64,000 bases of DNA from assembly GCF_000276665.1 (NCBI RefSeq), contig NW_004955404.1:32374589-32438588 (forward strand), given 5' to 3'. The DNA is from Chinchilla lanigera. Taxonomy: Eukaryota; Chordata; Mammalia; Rodentia; Chinchillidae. This document shows positions 33,404 to 45,549 of this stretch, in pieces; the stretch's first letter is position 1; each line of letters starts with the position of its first letter. The position numbers and the translations under genes are program-made. The notes below the pieces were generated by a model. That model was not told the DNA's origin, made no database searches, and worked only from the letters and a program-made list of their open reading frames with translations.

Positions 33404-34190
33404 ATAAGATCTTGCCACTGTATTTAACATCACTGCTGTACTTATTAGCTTTGAAAAATCAGCACACATAGATGGAGCAGATATTATATATCCTATAGAT
33501 AAAAAAGGAATATGGCACAGTTTCTCCCTCAAGCAGTTAGAGTTTTTCTAATAACGATTTTTATGAAGCCTTTAATACTAGTATATTTTTATGTGTTAAA
33601 TTTTCAAAAACTGCTAGATCATATGGGGGAATAAAGCAGAAGTCTACTAAATGAAAACCTTCGTAGGATTTTAGCTAGTATCATCCTATAGACATTTGTT
33701 GAATATCTACTGATTCTCTGGAATATAATTATGCAGTCCAGCCTTTGAAGAGCTATTAAACTAGTCTAATAATGATAATATAGTACTAAATGAATAATTT
33801 TGATAGTATATAACAAAATTACATGTAAGTACTAAGAATTATATATACAGTACAAAGTGGCTATAACACACACAGGAGGTAGAACTTTAAATTAATTTTT
33901 AAATAACAAAGAATTAGTTTGATCAACTAGTACAATGAAGTAGATGAAATTCTACTCAAATTCATCTCCTGTACAGTTTTGAGTTTGATATACTCAGAGA
34001 AGAAGAGGAAGAGAAGGTTGAAGAAGAAAAAAGTATGTACAACTTGAGCTTGAAATATAATTTTTTTACTCAGCCAAAATTTCCCCATAATCATAAGTCC
34101 AATATACAATTTTATTTTCTCCATTACTTGTTCTGCATTCTTTTAATCCACTTCTTGTGAGATTCTCATTATATACACTTTGTTCTGATG
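33404..34190. other. Unique-looking AT-rich DNA
   Basis: Forms most of the loop between the inverted LTR copies. No feature recognised. Confidence 0.4.
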
Positions 34191-34312
34191 GTTTCCCACA
34201 GGTCTTTGAAGGTGCTGTTTATTTTTTTAATTAATAGATCTTCTTAAAGCAGTTTCAGGGTTACAGAAAAAAAATGAGTAGGCTATGTAAAGAGTTCCAA
34301 TTTCACTTCCCC

Positions 34313-34599
34313 CCTGGAAGCAGGGGTTTTGCAGAGGTCTGACCTTGGGTGTTATAGCCAGTCCCCTGCCTTTTCCTCTCTGGTACTGTTCCCCTGGCCT
34401 ACTTCCTGGTCACAATGAATTTTTTCAATCACATCCTTCTGCCATGATGTTTCTGCCTTTGAGCTAGGTAACTATGAACAGAATCCCTTTAAAAAGTGAG
34501 TCAAATTAAACTTCTTTTCCTTTAAATTGTAGGTGTTGGGCTTTGCATCCAGCAATGGGAAAGACGACTAATACAAAAAATTAGTACCAGAGAAGATCC
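34313..34599 (+). mobile_element. Partial MaLR LTR plus ~20 bp of interior, inserted with 11-bp duplication
   Basis: The inserted piece is an inverted near-copy of 33026-33295: it lacks the first ~110 bp of the LTR and continues past the LTR end into 'aaaaaattagtaccagagaag'. It lies between perfect ttcacttcccc repeats (34302-34312 and 34600-34610) in L1M sequence. LTR integrases leave 4-6 bp duplications, so this is not an ordinary LTR insertion. Confidence 0.75.
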
Positions 34600-35057
34600 T
34601 TCACTTCCCCTCTCCCAAACAGTTTCCTCTGTTGTTTACTTCTTGCATTAGTGTAGTACACTGGTTACAACTGGTTAGCTAATATTGATACGTGATTATG
34701 AAAGAAAAATCTATAGCTTACATTAAGGTTCATTCTTTGTGTTAATCATTCTATGGGTTTTTAAGAATGTATAATGACATGTAGTCACATTACAGTATCA
34801 TACAGAATTGTTTCACTGCCCTAAAAATACCCTATGCTCCACCAATTCATTCTTCCTTCTTCTCTGCTCCAGACTGCTCATAACCATTGATTCTTTTCTA
34901 TTTCCATAATTGTGCCTTTTCCAGAATGTTTTATAATTGAAATAATATAGTATGTAGCCTTTCTAGATTGCTTTTTTCAACTATTAATATGCATTTACAG
35001 TTTCTCCACATCTTTTTTTAGCTTAACTCATTTTTTAATTGCTTAATAATATTTCAT

Positions 35058-35259
35058 ATGTAACATTAAAGGCTGAAGTACATTATTTAAAGTTATGAAG
35101 ACAAGTCAAGAGAGTAATTAGAATAATGATACATTTATCAAAAATATGAGAGGGTAGGGAGGAAAATGTGAAATAAAGGTCATGTAACTAATATATATGT
35201 GCATTTTTCTGAAGCCAGGGTCAATAAACATTAAACATTCAGAAAGGAAAAAATAAACA
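35058..35259 (+). mobile_element. 202-bp retroposed insertion with 13-bp target duplication
   Basis: Flanked by perfect aataatatttcat repeats (35045-35057 and 35260-35272) within the L1M. The insert ends A-rich (ggaaaaaataaacaa) and includes 'gtcaataaacattaaac'. The source is unknown. A 5'-truncated L1 3'UTR is possible, since it has a 'gagggtagggaggaaaatg' G-rich segment. Confidence 0.7.
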
Positions 35260-36411
35260 AATAATATTTCATGATGCAGTGATATCACAATTTATCCATT
35301 AACCTGTTGAAAGATGTTTTGGTTGCTTTTAAGTTTTGACAGTTGCAAATGAAATTGCTGTAAATATCTGCATGCAGAATTTTATGTGGACATGTTTTTT
35401 AATTTATTTAATTCTTGTGACTGTGGATATAGTTGGTATAAATATATGTGTGCAGCTTTTTATGTGGAGATTCACTTTTAATTCATTTAGATTAACACCA
35501 AGGAACACACTGCTGGATGGGTAAGAATATGAATACTTTTATTTTTTCAAAAACCACCCAAGTGTTTTCCAAGGGAGCATATCATTCTGTCTTCTCACCA
35601 GCAATGAATAAAAGTTCTGGTTGCTTTACATTCTCACTACCATTTGGCATTGTCACTATTTGAATTATAGCCATTTTAATGGTTGTACTGTAGGATCTCA
35701 TTACCTCAATAATTTAAAGTTTTGTAATGACATTTGATGTGGAACATCTTTTCATATGTTTAATTGTCACCAAAATATCTTCTTTGCTGAGTTATCTGTT
35801 CAGATATTATGCTCATTTTTAACTGGATATTTTTTCTTTCAGGTGTCCCTCTATTTTTTTAATAGGTATTAATCCTTATCAGGTGATTGTTTTGCCAAGA
35901 TTTCTCCCATTCTCTGGCCTATCTTTTTGTTCTCTGATGTGTTTTTTACAGAGTAGAATTTTTTGTTTTAATGTTCAACTTCTCAACCCTTTTTTTTTCA
36001 TGAATCGTGTTTGGTGTTGCATCTATAAAGTCATAGCCAAACCAAAGACTATGTAGATTTCTTATTTTATCTTATGGTTTCATAATTTCATCTATCATAT
36101 TGGAGTCTATGGATCTGTGTCTAGATTCTTCTCTTTGTCTCTTTCTATCTCTTTCTCTCTCTTTCTCTTTCTTGCTTGTCATAATCTAGTACCATTTGTT
36201 GAAAATATTGTATTTCCTTTAGAAAATAAACTTTTCCTCTTATTGAAGATCAGTTGACTATGTTTGTGTGCATCAGTTTCTGGGTTTTCTATCATGTTCT
36301 TTTGGTCTATGACTATACTCATTTGCTAGCCCTATCCTCTCTTTGTCACCCTGATGTTTAGTAATGTTTCTCCTCTAATTTTGCTTTTTCCTTTAATATT
36401 ACATTAGGAGG

Positions 36412-37053
36412 TGTGGTGGATTAACTAATGGTCTAAGTGGGAACACCCAGCTGAACTGAGTCAGCATGGTTCTAGGCAACAACCTGAGGATTGTTGTCAA
36501 AGGCATAAAAGGAGAACTGAAGGGGAAGACTGCATTGCTGTTGATTTTCCTGGAGAAGCTTGGGCAGGTGATTTTCCTGATGGTAACTCCATTGTTCTAG
36601 TCATCAGAGGAGCTGTCACTGGAGGTGGCTGCTGTTTTCTTCAGGGGAGCTCTGATCTTTGTCTTGAGCATCGCTCCCTGGCGGCAGTGCAGATCCTTCA
36701 GCCTGCTGGCTCAGATCCCTCGCTCCATGGGAGCAGACTTTCTGGCTTCCATTGCTGGCCTTTGGGCCTTCCTGGTGCAGATTCTTGATATTGACTCTCA
36801 TGAGATATCTGTGGGCTCTAGGCTTCCAGCTGGACTCATGAGGGACATTGCTGTGGGCTTTAGGCCTTTGATTGGACTTGTGCACGACATTGCCATAGCG
36901 TTCAGGCCCTTAGCTGGATTGTTCTGGTCTCTAGCATATGGATAGACCTTTTGCACTCTTCTATATTTGATTTTTTGGTGAATATTATAAAATAATCCTT
37001 TAAATTATGAGCCCTCTATTAAAGTTTTTCTCTTATAAACCCTGACTACAACA
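36412..37053 (+). mobile_element. Solo LTR, ERVL-like, 642 bp
   Basis: Starts 'tgtggtggattaactaatgg' and ends 'aaccctgactacaaca', inserted in the L1M. Near the end 'ctattaaagtttttctcttataaac' gives a polyadenylation-type ATTAAA. The family was not identified with certainty. Confidence 0.6.
36797..36921. repeat. Three ~42-bp tandem units inside the solo LTR
   Basis: The units read roughly 'catgagggacattgctgtgggctttaggcctt...ctggact'. Copies begin near 36797, 36835 and 36877 (spacings 38 and 42 bp). Confidence 0.75.
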
Positions 37054-38099
37054 GGTTACTGTGTCTTTTGTCTTCCCATACAAATTTTAGAATCACTTTG
37101 TCATTATCCACTGAATAACTCTCAGGTATTTTGATTGGGATTACATTGAATCTACCAATTGGGGAAAACTAATATCTTAACAACATTGAATCTTCCTTTT
37201 CATGTACTTGGTATATCTTTCTATTTATTTAAATCACCTTTCATTTTTTATTAAGGTTTTATAGTTTTTAATATAGATTTTGTAATTTATCAAACTCCAT
37301 TCTCTTTTTTATTTCCTTGACTGGATCATTTCAATTAACTGTCTTCAGGTTCACTGATTCCTTCTTCTGCCAGATCTATTTTGTTATTGGACTTTAGTAA
37401 ATGATACATTTCAATTCCAGAATTCCCAATTTTTTACAATTTAGATTTCTTCATTGATAGTTTCTATTTAGCCAGATAGCATTCCCATGACATCCTCTAG
37501 TTCTTTTCTTTTGTTCTTTGAAAATAATACAGCTGATTTGAAATGTTTGTTTGGTAAAGAAAACATTTGTACTTCTTAGATAGTTTGAATTGATTGTTTT
37601 TTCTTTCAGCGAATGTGGCATAATTTCCTATTTTTTTATGAGTCTAATAGTTTTCTGTTAAAAATGGGACATTTATATAATGTGGCAACTATAGAAATCA
37701 GTTCAGTCTTCCCCAGAGGTTGCTTTCTTGTTTTTATTCCTATTGTTTCTCGTTGCTTTTTTGTTTAGTGACTTTCCCAATCTAATTGGTATACTTGACT
37801 TGTGTGGCCAAGGAGAAATCTGCTGTTAACTTAGTTGTTAGCTAATTTAATTTGAAAATTTCCTTAAATGTTTTGATCCAATAAGTTTCCCAGCTTTGTG
37901 GGTCTTTAAGGATCTTTGTGTGAGTATTGGGGTATACTTGGTTGGTTAATTACACCACCTTAACCTTTAATTCCTGAGCATCTCAGGGTCTGCCAGAGGT
38001 GAAAGACAGTGACTTCTTAGTATAAACATGACCTTCAAGCTTTCCAGAAATACTTCAGAGTATTTCAAAGTCTCTTATGGTTATTTTATTTTTAAAGTT

Positions 38100-38225
38100 C
38101 TTTTCAATTTGTTTATTATACCTCAAATTCAAAATTTTACATTTTTATACTGGACAGACTTTTTGAAAATTTTTCACACAGGAAAAGAAAAATAACAACA
38201 TGAAACCTGAATAAAGGTGCTGTAA
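38100..38225. repeat. Diverged ~125-bp direct repeat, copy A
   Basis: Resembles 39055-39185: both have 'aaattcaaaattttayatttttata', 'aggaaaa' and an 'aacatgaaac / aatatgagac' segment in the same order. Roughly 70% alike by eye. Confidence 0.55.
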
Positions 38226-41200
38226 GGTCAGAGCTCAGAAATATTAGGTAGTGGAGGATGAGAGCAAAGCATATTGAAGTATCAAAATTTAACTGTGCTT
38301 CTTGGGAGTCAGTTGTTTTTACTGAGTAAATGTTCCTCACATTCTTTTAAACTTTTGGTTGATTTCCAGATTTCCCCAAAAATTCTCTTTCAATCATTTT
38401 TGCCAGTGTCCTCATTGTTTATGAAGAAGTATTTTTTTCAGAGACCATTTCTTCTCCTTTGTGAAAGTACTTTTGGTTCACTGATTCTTATAACAGCGCT
38501 TGTATTGCCCCAGAATTGTGCAAGGTGATATAGAATACATCCTCGGGAAATGTGAAAGGGAAACTCCCAAACTGAAGAAAGGTATGGAATAAGGTTTAGG
38601 CAGCTAGTGATCTAATATTGCTTGAGACATAAGAAGAACCTCTTCTGGGAGTTCCTCATTTAATCATGTCTACTTTGTCCATTGACTGTAAGTTTCTAAT
38701 AAAAGATCATTAAGATTTTTGGTCTTACCATTGATGAATTAAGTTGAAAAGATATTTCCTCATCCCTGTTGGGTGATTAGCAACCTACATTTGACTAAGC
38801 ATAGCAGTGGAAAACTCCAGAAATAAAAAGAGGCAGGTGTCCCCTAGACACTCAGGAAGTCCAATCTGAGGGAGTTAGTTCCTTTCTGGGTTGGTTTGTC
38901 TTTAATATTGATATGAGAAAGAAAATCTAACATTCTGAGACAAGCTCTGGGTTTTTTCTCACTATATTTATGGACTGTGATTCTAAACAATTTTCTTTTT
39001 TTATACAACTTGAAATAAAAACACTATGCAAGGAGTTCTATTTAAAATTTTCTTTTAAATTTATCCGTTTGCCTGAAATTCAAAATTTTATATTTTTATA
39101 GTAGATGCAGATTTTTTTAAAAGTAGATATAGGAAAATAAAAATGGTAATATGAGACAGTACATGAAAAGGACACTATAAGTTCAGGAAGTTATTTTTTA
39201 AAAGCTGATTAAACATTTCATACGAGGCCAATCTTTCTCACATACCTAGGATTGAAAGTTCAAATTTTCAGTCTGTGTTTAAGAAATGCCCAGCATAACA
39301 GGAAAAATGCATGAATAAGCAATTATAACATTAAAAAAAAACATGTTAATAGCAGAGAAGTCAACCTTTACAGCAGTACAGAGGAGGATATAGGAAGTGG
39401 ACTTGAAGGAGAATGCCTCAGAGGGCAAACTTCACTGCTCCTTTTGGAGGATAGTTTTCTCCACAAGCATCTGCGCCCTGCACACAGGGCAAGGTTTCAT
39501 TGGAGTGATTCTTTGGACTTCTTCACTTTAAGAAGTGTCCCTAGGGTTCCCCAGCACTCCCACTGAAAGAAGAAATTGGAATTGTAAAGCTTCAAACCAA
39601 AGTAAAATATTCTTTTAGTAAGGCATTCGCATCTCATCCTCACTACCTTTGATCAGGAACGATTATGTTATTTCGTGTCTATGCCTTTTTGAGAAGAAGA
39701 GAATGTGTCTTACTTCCAAAAAAGATGGATAAATGACATGGAGAAGTGAACTCTTTATGTCCCTTTATCTGTGCCATCTATCAGTGTTTTCCCAGGTAAA
39801 ACACTGGAGTGTTTGGGAACAGGGATATTATAATAATTATCCCTTTACTTTGACCTATCCTGACATGACGTCTTTCCTTGGCCTTTGGAAGATACTTTGA
39901 AAATCATCTGAATAAATATTTATCAATGCTGAGTCATAAAATTATCTCATTTAAAAATCTTTTTTATAGATTCCTAATTTATACAAACTACAGAAATTTT
40001 CATAATCCCAGTAAGATCAGTGTGTAGAGAGTTTGTTTTTTACTCTTGACTCACATAATCTCAAAATATTGAAATATTTTATATACTACCTTTTATCATC
40101 TGGTGATGCTGAATCTCCCTTTTTCAGTGTGAAGTATTTCATTAGTTTCCTGACCATGGAGTGACACATTCTAAGATCTCTAGTGAATGCCAGAAACCAG
40201 ACGTCATAATAAACCCTAGAATTTAATGCCTTTTCCATCCCAACTAAGCATTTATCATGCACTGTGACTTAATTTTTGCAGTTTGAGGTGTGATAGCAAA
40301 ATTAGTATGAATTTGTTTGTCCTTCTTTGCTATTTCATAGACAGTAGATTTATTCTCATAATGACCTTATAAAATTATTATTTTTCTTTCCTTATTAAGT
40401 CAAAAACTTTGAACTTTTCACTTCACAACATCGTTTAAGCATATTTAAATTGCTAGCATCACTATTCTTTGGCCTTAGGCTACTAATAAGCAAAATAAGA
40501 GTTACTGGAATGCTAGCATAATCATGACAGTCAATCAGATAACCAACATAGCAACTAAATGACTAATGGGCAGGTAGCATATACAACGTGGACACACTGG
40601 ACAAAAGCATGATTCTAGGGTATATGGGATGATTGAAGAGTTCATCATACTACTCAGAAATGTATAAAATTTAAAACTTATGAGTTGTTTATTTCAGGAA
40701 TTTTCCCATTAATTGTTTTGAATCACATTTGATCAACTTAACTGAAGCAGCAGAGATCAAAACTGCAGGTAAGAAAAGTAGTTTGTTACAGGGAATTGTA
40801 AATTGACTAAGTGGTCAGAATTATTCTACCCCTATGAGTGAGGAACATGATTTATGAAGGGAGAATGAAGTCTCAGTTTGCAGCCTCAGGGGATAAAATT
40901 ATCTTCCCTAGAGTGATCACAGTTTTCTTTGGTCACCACAGAATTTATTTAAAATGTTCTCTCCCTTTGAAGTATAATAAAGGAATATGAGCTTCTGTTC
41001 TACTTAGGTGAGAGATTAGGGTTACAATCCAAGGAACAGAGATGCCTTGGAAATGGTGTAGACTTCCCACAGAAAATGAGTAACTTTGCAGAGAATGACA
41101 ATTGAAATTTTCTTTCACCCAAACTATGAATACCAGCAGAGACAATGGCAAGCCATGATCATCAGGCACAAAGGGATACAGGAGCAGAGTAAGGAAACCA

Positions 41201-42832
41201 GAAAGCAGACAAAGAGAAGCAAATCCAGGAGAGAGACACATGAACTTTTGATGACTGACACATGTGTGTCTTCACTGATTGTTTTTCCAAGTCTTCCCTG
41301 TATAATGATCTAAATGCCCCTGTCCCTCAACAACCAGCTAATGCTGGCTCCTCTCTGAGGAAAGGTCAGCCTCTCTACCTTGCTGCTAATCCTCATCAAT
41401 AGAGGACCTGACATTTCCTCCTTGAAGTCTTTAGCTTCAGGAAAATAGTGGTATTTCTTACTCCTCCAAGAAAAGTATAATTTATGTGTTACTTTTGCCC
41501 ACATGCTGCAGGAAAAATGACTTTGGCTAAGGTACACAAAATATATTCAGCAGGAGGATTTCAGAAAACTTACAAAGATTGGGAAACTAGGCTCTGAAAA
41601 CAACAGAAATGAGGAAAGCTTCTCATCAGCACAAATTAACTAATGATGTCTTTAGGACTCCATCATGGAAAGAACATGATCCAAATGCTTTCTTTCCATC
41701 TAGTTTCTCTATCTTGCCCTTACCACACTCAGAGTTTGGGGCTCTTGGAGAGAGTGTAGATACCCTGAGTTCAATGCTGACGTCTATCCCAGTGAACAGA
41801 GGTTGTCTCCTAGTGAAAATCATTACCAAAAAAAGAATAGAAGCTGGCAAATAAAATGCCTACCCTCAAGTACAATAGCAGCACAAACTCTCTGGTGTTG
41901 GTTGGCTTCAATGAAATGACTTCTAAAAGTGGAAATGTTCTGGGATGGCAATGGGCAATCAAGAATGTAGTTCTGAAAACTGCGAGCAGAGTAAATGTTA
42001 TAAATTAAATGTCAAGGTAAATGAATTAGCCTGTAAACCCACAGCAGTGGATCGAGTTAATTAGTACAGACACAACTCAAAACAAAAAAGTTGGGAGAAT
42101 GGGGTAACATGTGAAAGAACAGTAAATTCTTGTCCATTACCAACTCAGGAGCCTCCAGTTAAAATCAACAACAACAACAATATAGTTTTCCCATAGGCTA
42201 TGTTAATGTGAAGGGGAAGATATAGGTTATGGATAGGGATGCTGGAATTGGAGATAAAAGGAAGTTCATACATCAAAAAATGGCAGAAAATGCATAGTTC
42301 TTCTTTTCAGTACTATGTCAAATAGTAAAAATAGAAGAACAATAAAAATAGAAAAAACATTTGTAAATAGCAGAGTATGTAGTCATTTTTGCAGGTAAGA
42401 ATCATCTTTGGATGCTAAAATTAGGCAGCAAAAATATGATGATAAACAGGGTAATGTATGGAGTCACAAATTGTCATCCTACAAGGTATTTGCTAATTAC
42501 AAGCAGAAAATTGTAAGTGGGCAGATGCCGCCTTAACCAAGTGACTTAAGTTATAAGTTATCTCCAGTAATACAGCATAGCAAAACAATGTACTTCCAAT
42601 ATGGTAACTAGGAAAGACACAAAATCACTCTCATGATATTCTTTTCAAGAATGCTAAATTTCAGTTCTGTTCAGATTCTATGAAACGACTGGATAGAAAT
42701 CTTCAAAACTGTTGAATTCATGAAATGCAAACGAAAATAGCCACAAATGTGATCAGATTGGAGTCTAAGAGGATGTACCACCTAAGGGCAACCTGAATTA
42801 ATCCCAGAACCATGAAAAACACACTAGTGGGA
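38226..42832. other. Long unique-looking stretch
   Basis: Apart from the second repeat copy at 39055-39185, no repeat family, exon, splice pattern or RNA gene was recognised in this 4.6 kb. Short (AAC)n at about 42166-42180. Confidence 0.4.
39055..39185. repeat. Diverged ~125-bp direct repeat, copy B
   Basis: See 38100-38225. It could be an undescribed or very old interspersed repeat. Confidence 0.55.
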
Positions 42833-43233
42833 TATCTTAGTTACTTTTTTGTTGCTGGGACAAAACACTCAACACCAACAAGTTAAAGCAGGAAAGGTTT
42901 ACTTTATTTTAGTTTGTAGAGGTTTCAGTGCATAGTTGGCTGGTTTCAAGGCAGCATGGCAGAGGGGCATGGCAAATGAGTCTTGGTCATGGCAAGCAGT
43001 TAAGAAGCATTGCAGTCTTCCTTCTTTCCCTTTTTATTCCTTGCAGGCTGCAAGCCTATTGGTTGGTGCCACCAGTCTTCCCTCTTCAGTAAGTCCATCA
43101 TCCACACCCAAAACTATGTTAAACCAATCAGTAAACTAATCTAGTATCATACACCCATGATCTAGTCATTCTGAAAAGCCCCACCTATAAGTTCATGAGG
43201 CTTTGGGGGGACATCTAGATATTAGCCCCAACA
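42833..43233 (-). mobile_element. MaLR-type solo LTR
   Basis: The plus strand begins 'tatcttagttacttttttgttgctgggacaaaac', contains 'aggaaaggtttactttatt' and ends 'atattagccccaaca'. Shares 'cctattggttggtg' with the 8.2-kb insertion. Confidence 0.8.
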
Positions 43234-43417
43234 TAAGACACCTGGCAAAATTCAAGTAAGTCTAGACACATATATGCTATTACATTAATTTTAATGTCCT
43301 GCTTTAGATAACTGTACCTTGATTAGTATGAAAGTGGAGATAGATGAGAACTACAAGTATTATTTTTACAACTTTTTGTATCTGTAAACTTAATGGAAAA
43401 AATAAATGCTTAGAATA

Positions 43418-43480
43418 GACAGAAAGAAAAGGAAAAAAGGAAAGAAGGAAGGAGGAAAGCAGGGAGAGAGGGAAGATAGA
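43418..43480. repeat. Purine-rich low-complexity tract
   Basis: A/G-only run of aaagg/ggaag type. Confidence 0.85.
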
Positions 43481-44880
43481 AAATCTAGTGATATTCTTTT
43501 TTTATGCTATGTTTTCTTTTTCCATCCTACCACCCCCCACAGTATGTGTAACTGAGACTTCATTTCTACTGGAACCACTACTGTTCTCCACAACATAGGT
43601 AGTGTTTTACATTTTAGGCACAGACACACAGCCAGGGAGAGACCTGCCCTATCTTTGGATTAGCTCCTTCTCGTTATTTTCCTAAGGCTATTGCTGTTCT
43701 TGCCATATTTTATCGGGAATTTTCCTAATACAAACTGAAATGACCACCATGCAGGCCTCTACAGCCTCCATTGTTGCTGCTACTCCAACTAACATTATCA
43801 ATATCATTGCTTTCCAGATCTGGATAGTTTACCTGATCCTGCAAAGCTGTGCCCATTGCTAACCCTGCCAAGACAATCCTTCATTCTAGGCCTCAGTTTT
43901 TAATCGAAAAGGCAATTAACCAAAGAATTGTTATTTTTACATTAACACAGCAATAGTATTTATTAATTTTTCATTAATCCAATATAAAGAAACTCATTTA
44001 ATTTTCCAAATTGGAAAGTTATTTTTTATCTCCCTTTCATGTCATAAGTGATACATGCTCTTCACTACATCACTTTCTTGTCTCTACTCCAGTTTGAGAA
44101 TTAATACTCAATTTTAATCACCTGACATATACAGAGTCAAACTATATAAGCAAATGATATGCAAAATGATATGCAAAAATAGATTTATGCATATGAAGCC
44201 ATGTTTACTTCAAGTGTAATTATACCTAGTGTACATTTGTATTTGTCCCTCAAGAAAAAAATTTAACCTTCAGATGATATACACAATGGGAGAAGGTTTT
44301 GATAAACCCATGTCCAGGGACTGACATAATAATTTGCTTTGTATTCTAATAGCTTTTCACTAGAGATGGGAGGTATAATCAGTAACCAAGTAGTAATCTC
44401 TGTCTCAAGCAAGCACTCCAACACTTCGGTTGTGTATTTCTCCATGAAATCCTTCCCAACCAATGCTGAAGAGCAACTATCAAAATATTCTTGGTTATTT
44501 TAATAATTTAAAGCCAAGAGGAGAGATTTCTTCATGTCCAAGTACTATGAAAGTTTCTTAATATATGTGACACGTTTCAATGGGATTATATGCAATAGTA
44601 TTTTTAATGTATTTTAGCACTGTGATTGAATAGTATCTCAAAAAGGGAAAAGGCAGTGAAAACTGTGGACTAGTAGAAATTTGATGTGAACCTGGGACTT
44701 AAAATACTATTTTCCTGAGATAAAAACATATTTTAATTCATGCAAATAATGTTTGGATGTTAGGACTTTTCAAGTCACAAATACGAGCCACTCTCTGATT
44801 CTTTCAAATGATCTAGCTTTGTTATAAGGATGTTCCGTTAAGAAAGAGAAATTAGAAAGCTCTCTATAGGCAGGTTTCCA
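43481..44880. other. Unique-looking DNA
   Basis: No feature recognised except a doubled 'atgatatgcaaa' at about 44155-44178. Confidence 0.4.
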
Positions 44881-44899
44881 AGAAACTAGAATAATTTAC

Positions 44900-45420
44900 A
44901 TAATTCTCCCACAATCACAAAGGTAGGTATAGTGGAGAAAAGAACGATCTTTTGGTTTATAACCTGGCCATAAAGGCCTCAGGATCGTTTTACCCTCCAG
45001 CAGCAGGCTTCCCCTTCTGAGTTACTCCGCACTGTTACTCATCCACTCTCTGTTGCTAGTTCCTGTGTTCTGGCTGCGCCCGCTGAATTGTTCTGTACTC
45101 TGCAATCTGTCGCAAGCCTCTTGCTTATTCACCTCATCTGCTAACTCATAATTTCTATTGGATTATTTCTTCTTTCTTCTTCTTCTTCTTCTTCTTCTTC
45201 TTCTTCTTCTGCTTCTGCTTCTGCTTCTGCTTCTGCTTCTGCTTCTTCTGCTTCTTCTCCTCCTCCTCCTCCTCCTCCTCCTTCTCCTCCTCCCCCTCCT
45301 CTTTCTCCTCCTCCTCCTTCTTCTTAGCTTCTCTCTCAATAAAGCTGAATTTCTGTATCATGTGTGAGTTTGTGTCTTTTTCTTTGCATTTTATGCTTAA
45401 AACCTCTAGAAACAAAATCT
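44900..45420 (+). mobile_element. Probable class II (IAP-like) LTR with expanded pyrimidine tract
   Basis: 'gcctcttgcttattcacctc', a large TTC-rich tract, 'ctctctcaataaagctgaatttctg' (AATAAA) and 'gtgtgagtttgtgtctttttctttgc' follow the order promoter/R with polyadenylation signal/U5 seen in rodent IAP-type LTRs, whose R region is also CT-rich and length-variable. The left border and a primer-binding site were not located. Confidence 0.45.
45169..45327. repeat. (TTC)n-(TTCTGC)n-(TCC)n compound microsatellite
   Basis: About 160 bp of almost pure pyrimidine: TTC units, then six TGCTTC-type hexamers, then TCC units. It yields poly-Leu and poly-Glu/Lys phantom frames. Confidence 0.95.
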
Positions 45421-45549
45421 TGTCAGATTTGCCAGTTACTTTTTGGGCCCAGTCCTCGTGATGAGTCTTGTCATGATGGCTGCTGGCTATTCTATTCCAG
45501 AGACGGCCGGATACTAGCTGACATTCGTTCTAGGGCTAGTACATGAATG

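Larger units (their letters stand above)
34195..38040 (-). mobile_element. Long antisense L1M carrying three insertions
   Basis: Antisense L1M landmarks include 'agcagtttcagggttacag' (34.25 kb), 'ttcattctttgtgttaatc' and 'tgacatgtagtcacattacagtatcatacag' (34.7-34.8 kb), 'ctgttgaaagatgttttgg' (35.3 kb), 'taccatttgttgaaaatattg' (36.19 kb), 'ttgggattacattgaatct' (37.13 kb) and 'gttaaaaatgggacattta' (37.66 kb). It is interrupted at 34313-34599, 35058-35259 and 36412-37053. All coding frames are dead. Confidence 0.75.

Noticed and set aside
45155..45415. Poly-Leu (plus) and poly-Glu/Lys (minus) open frames
   Set aside because: Direct products of the TTC/TTCTGC/TCC microsatellite.
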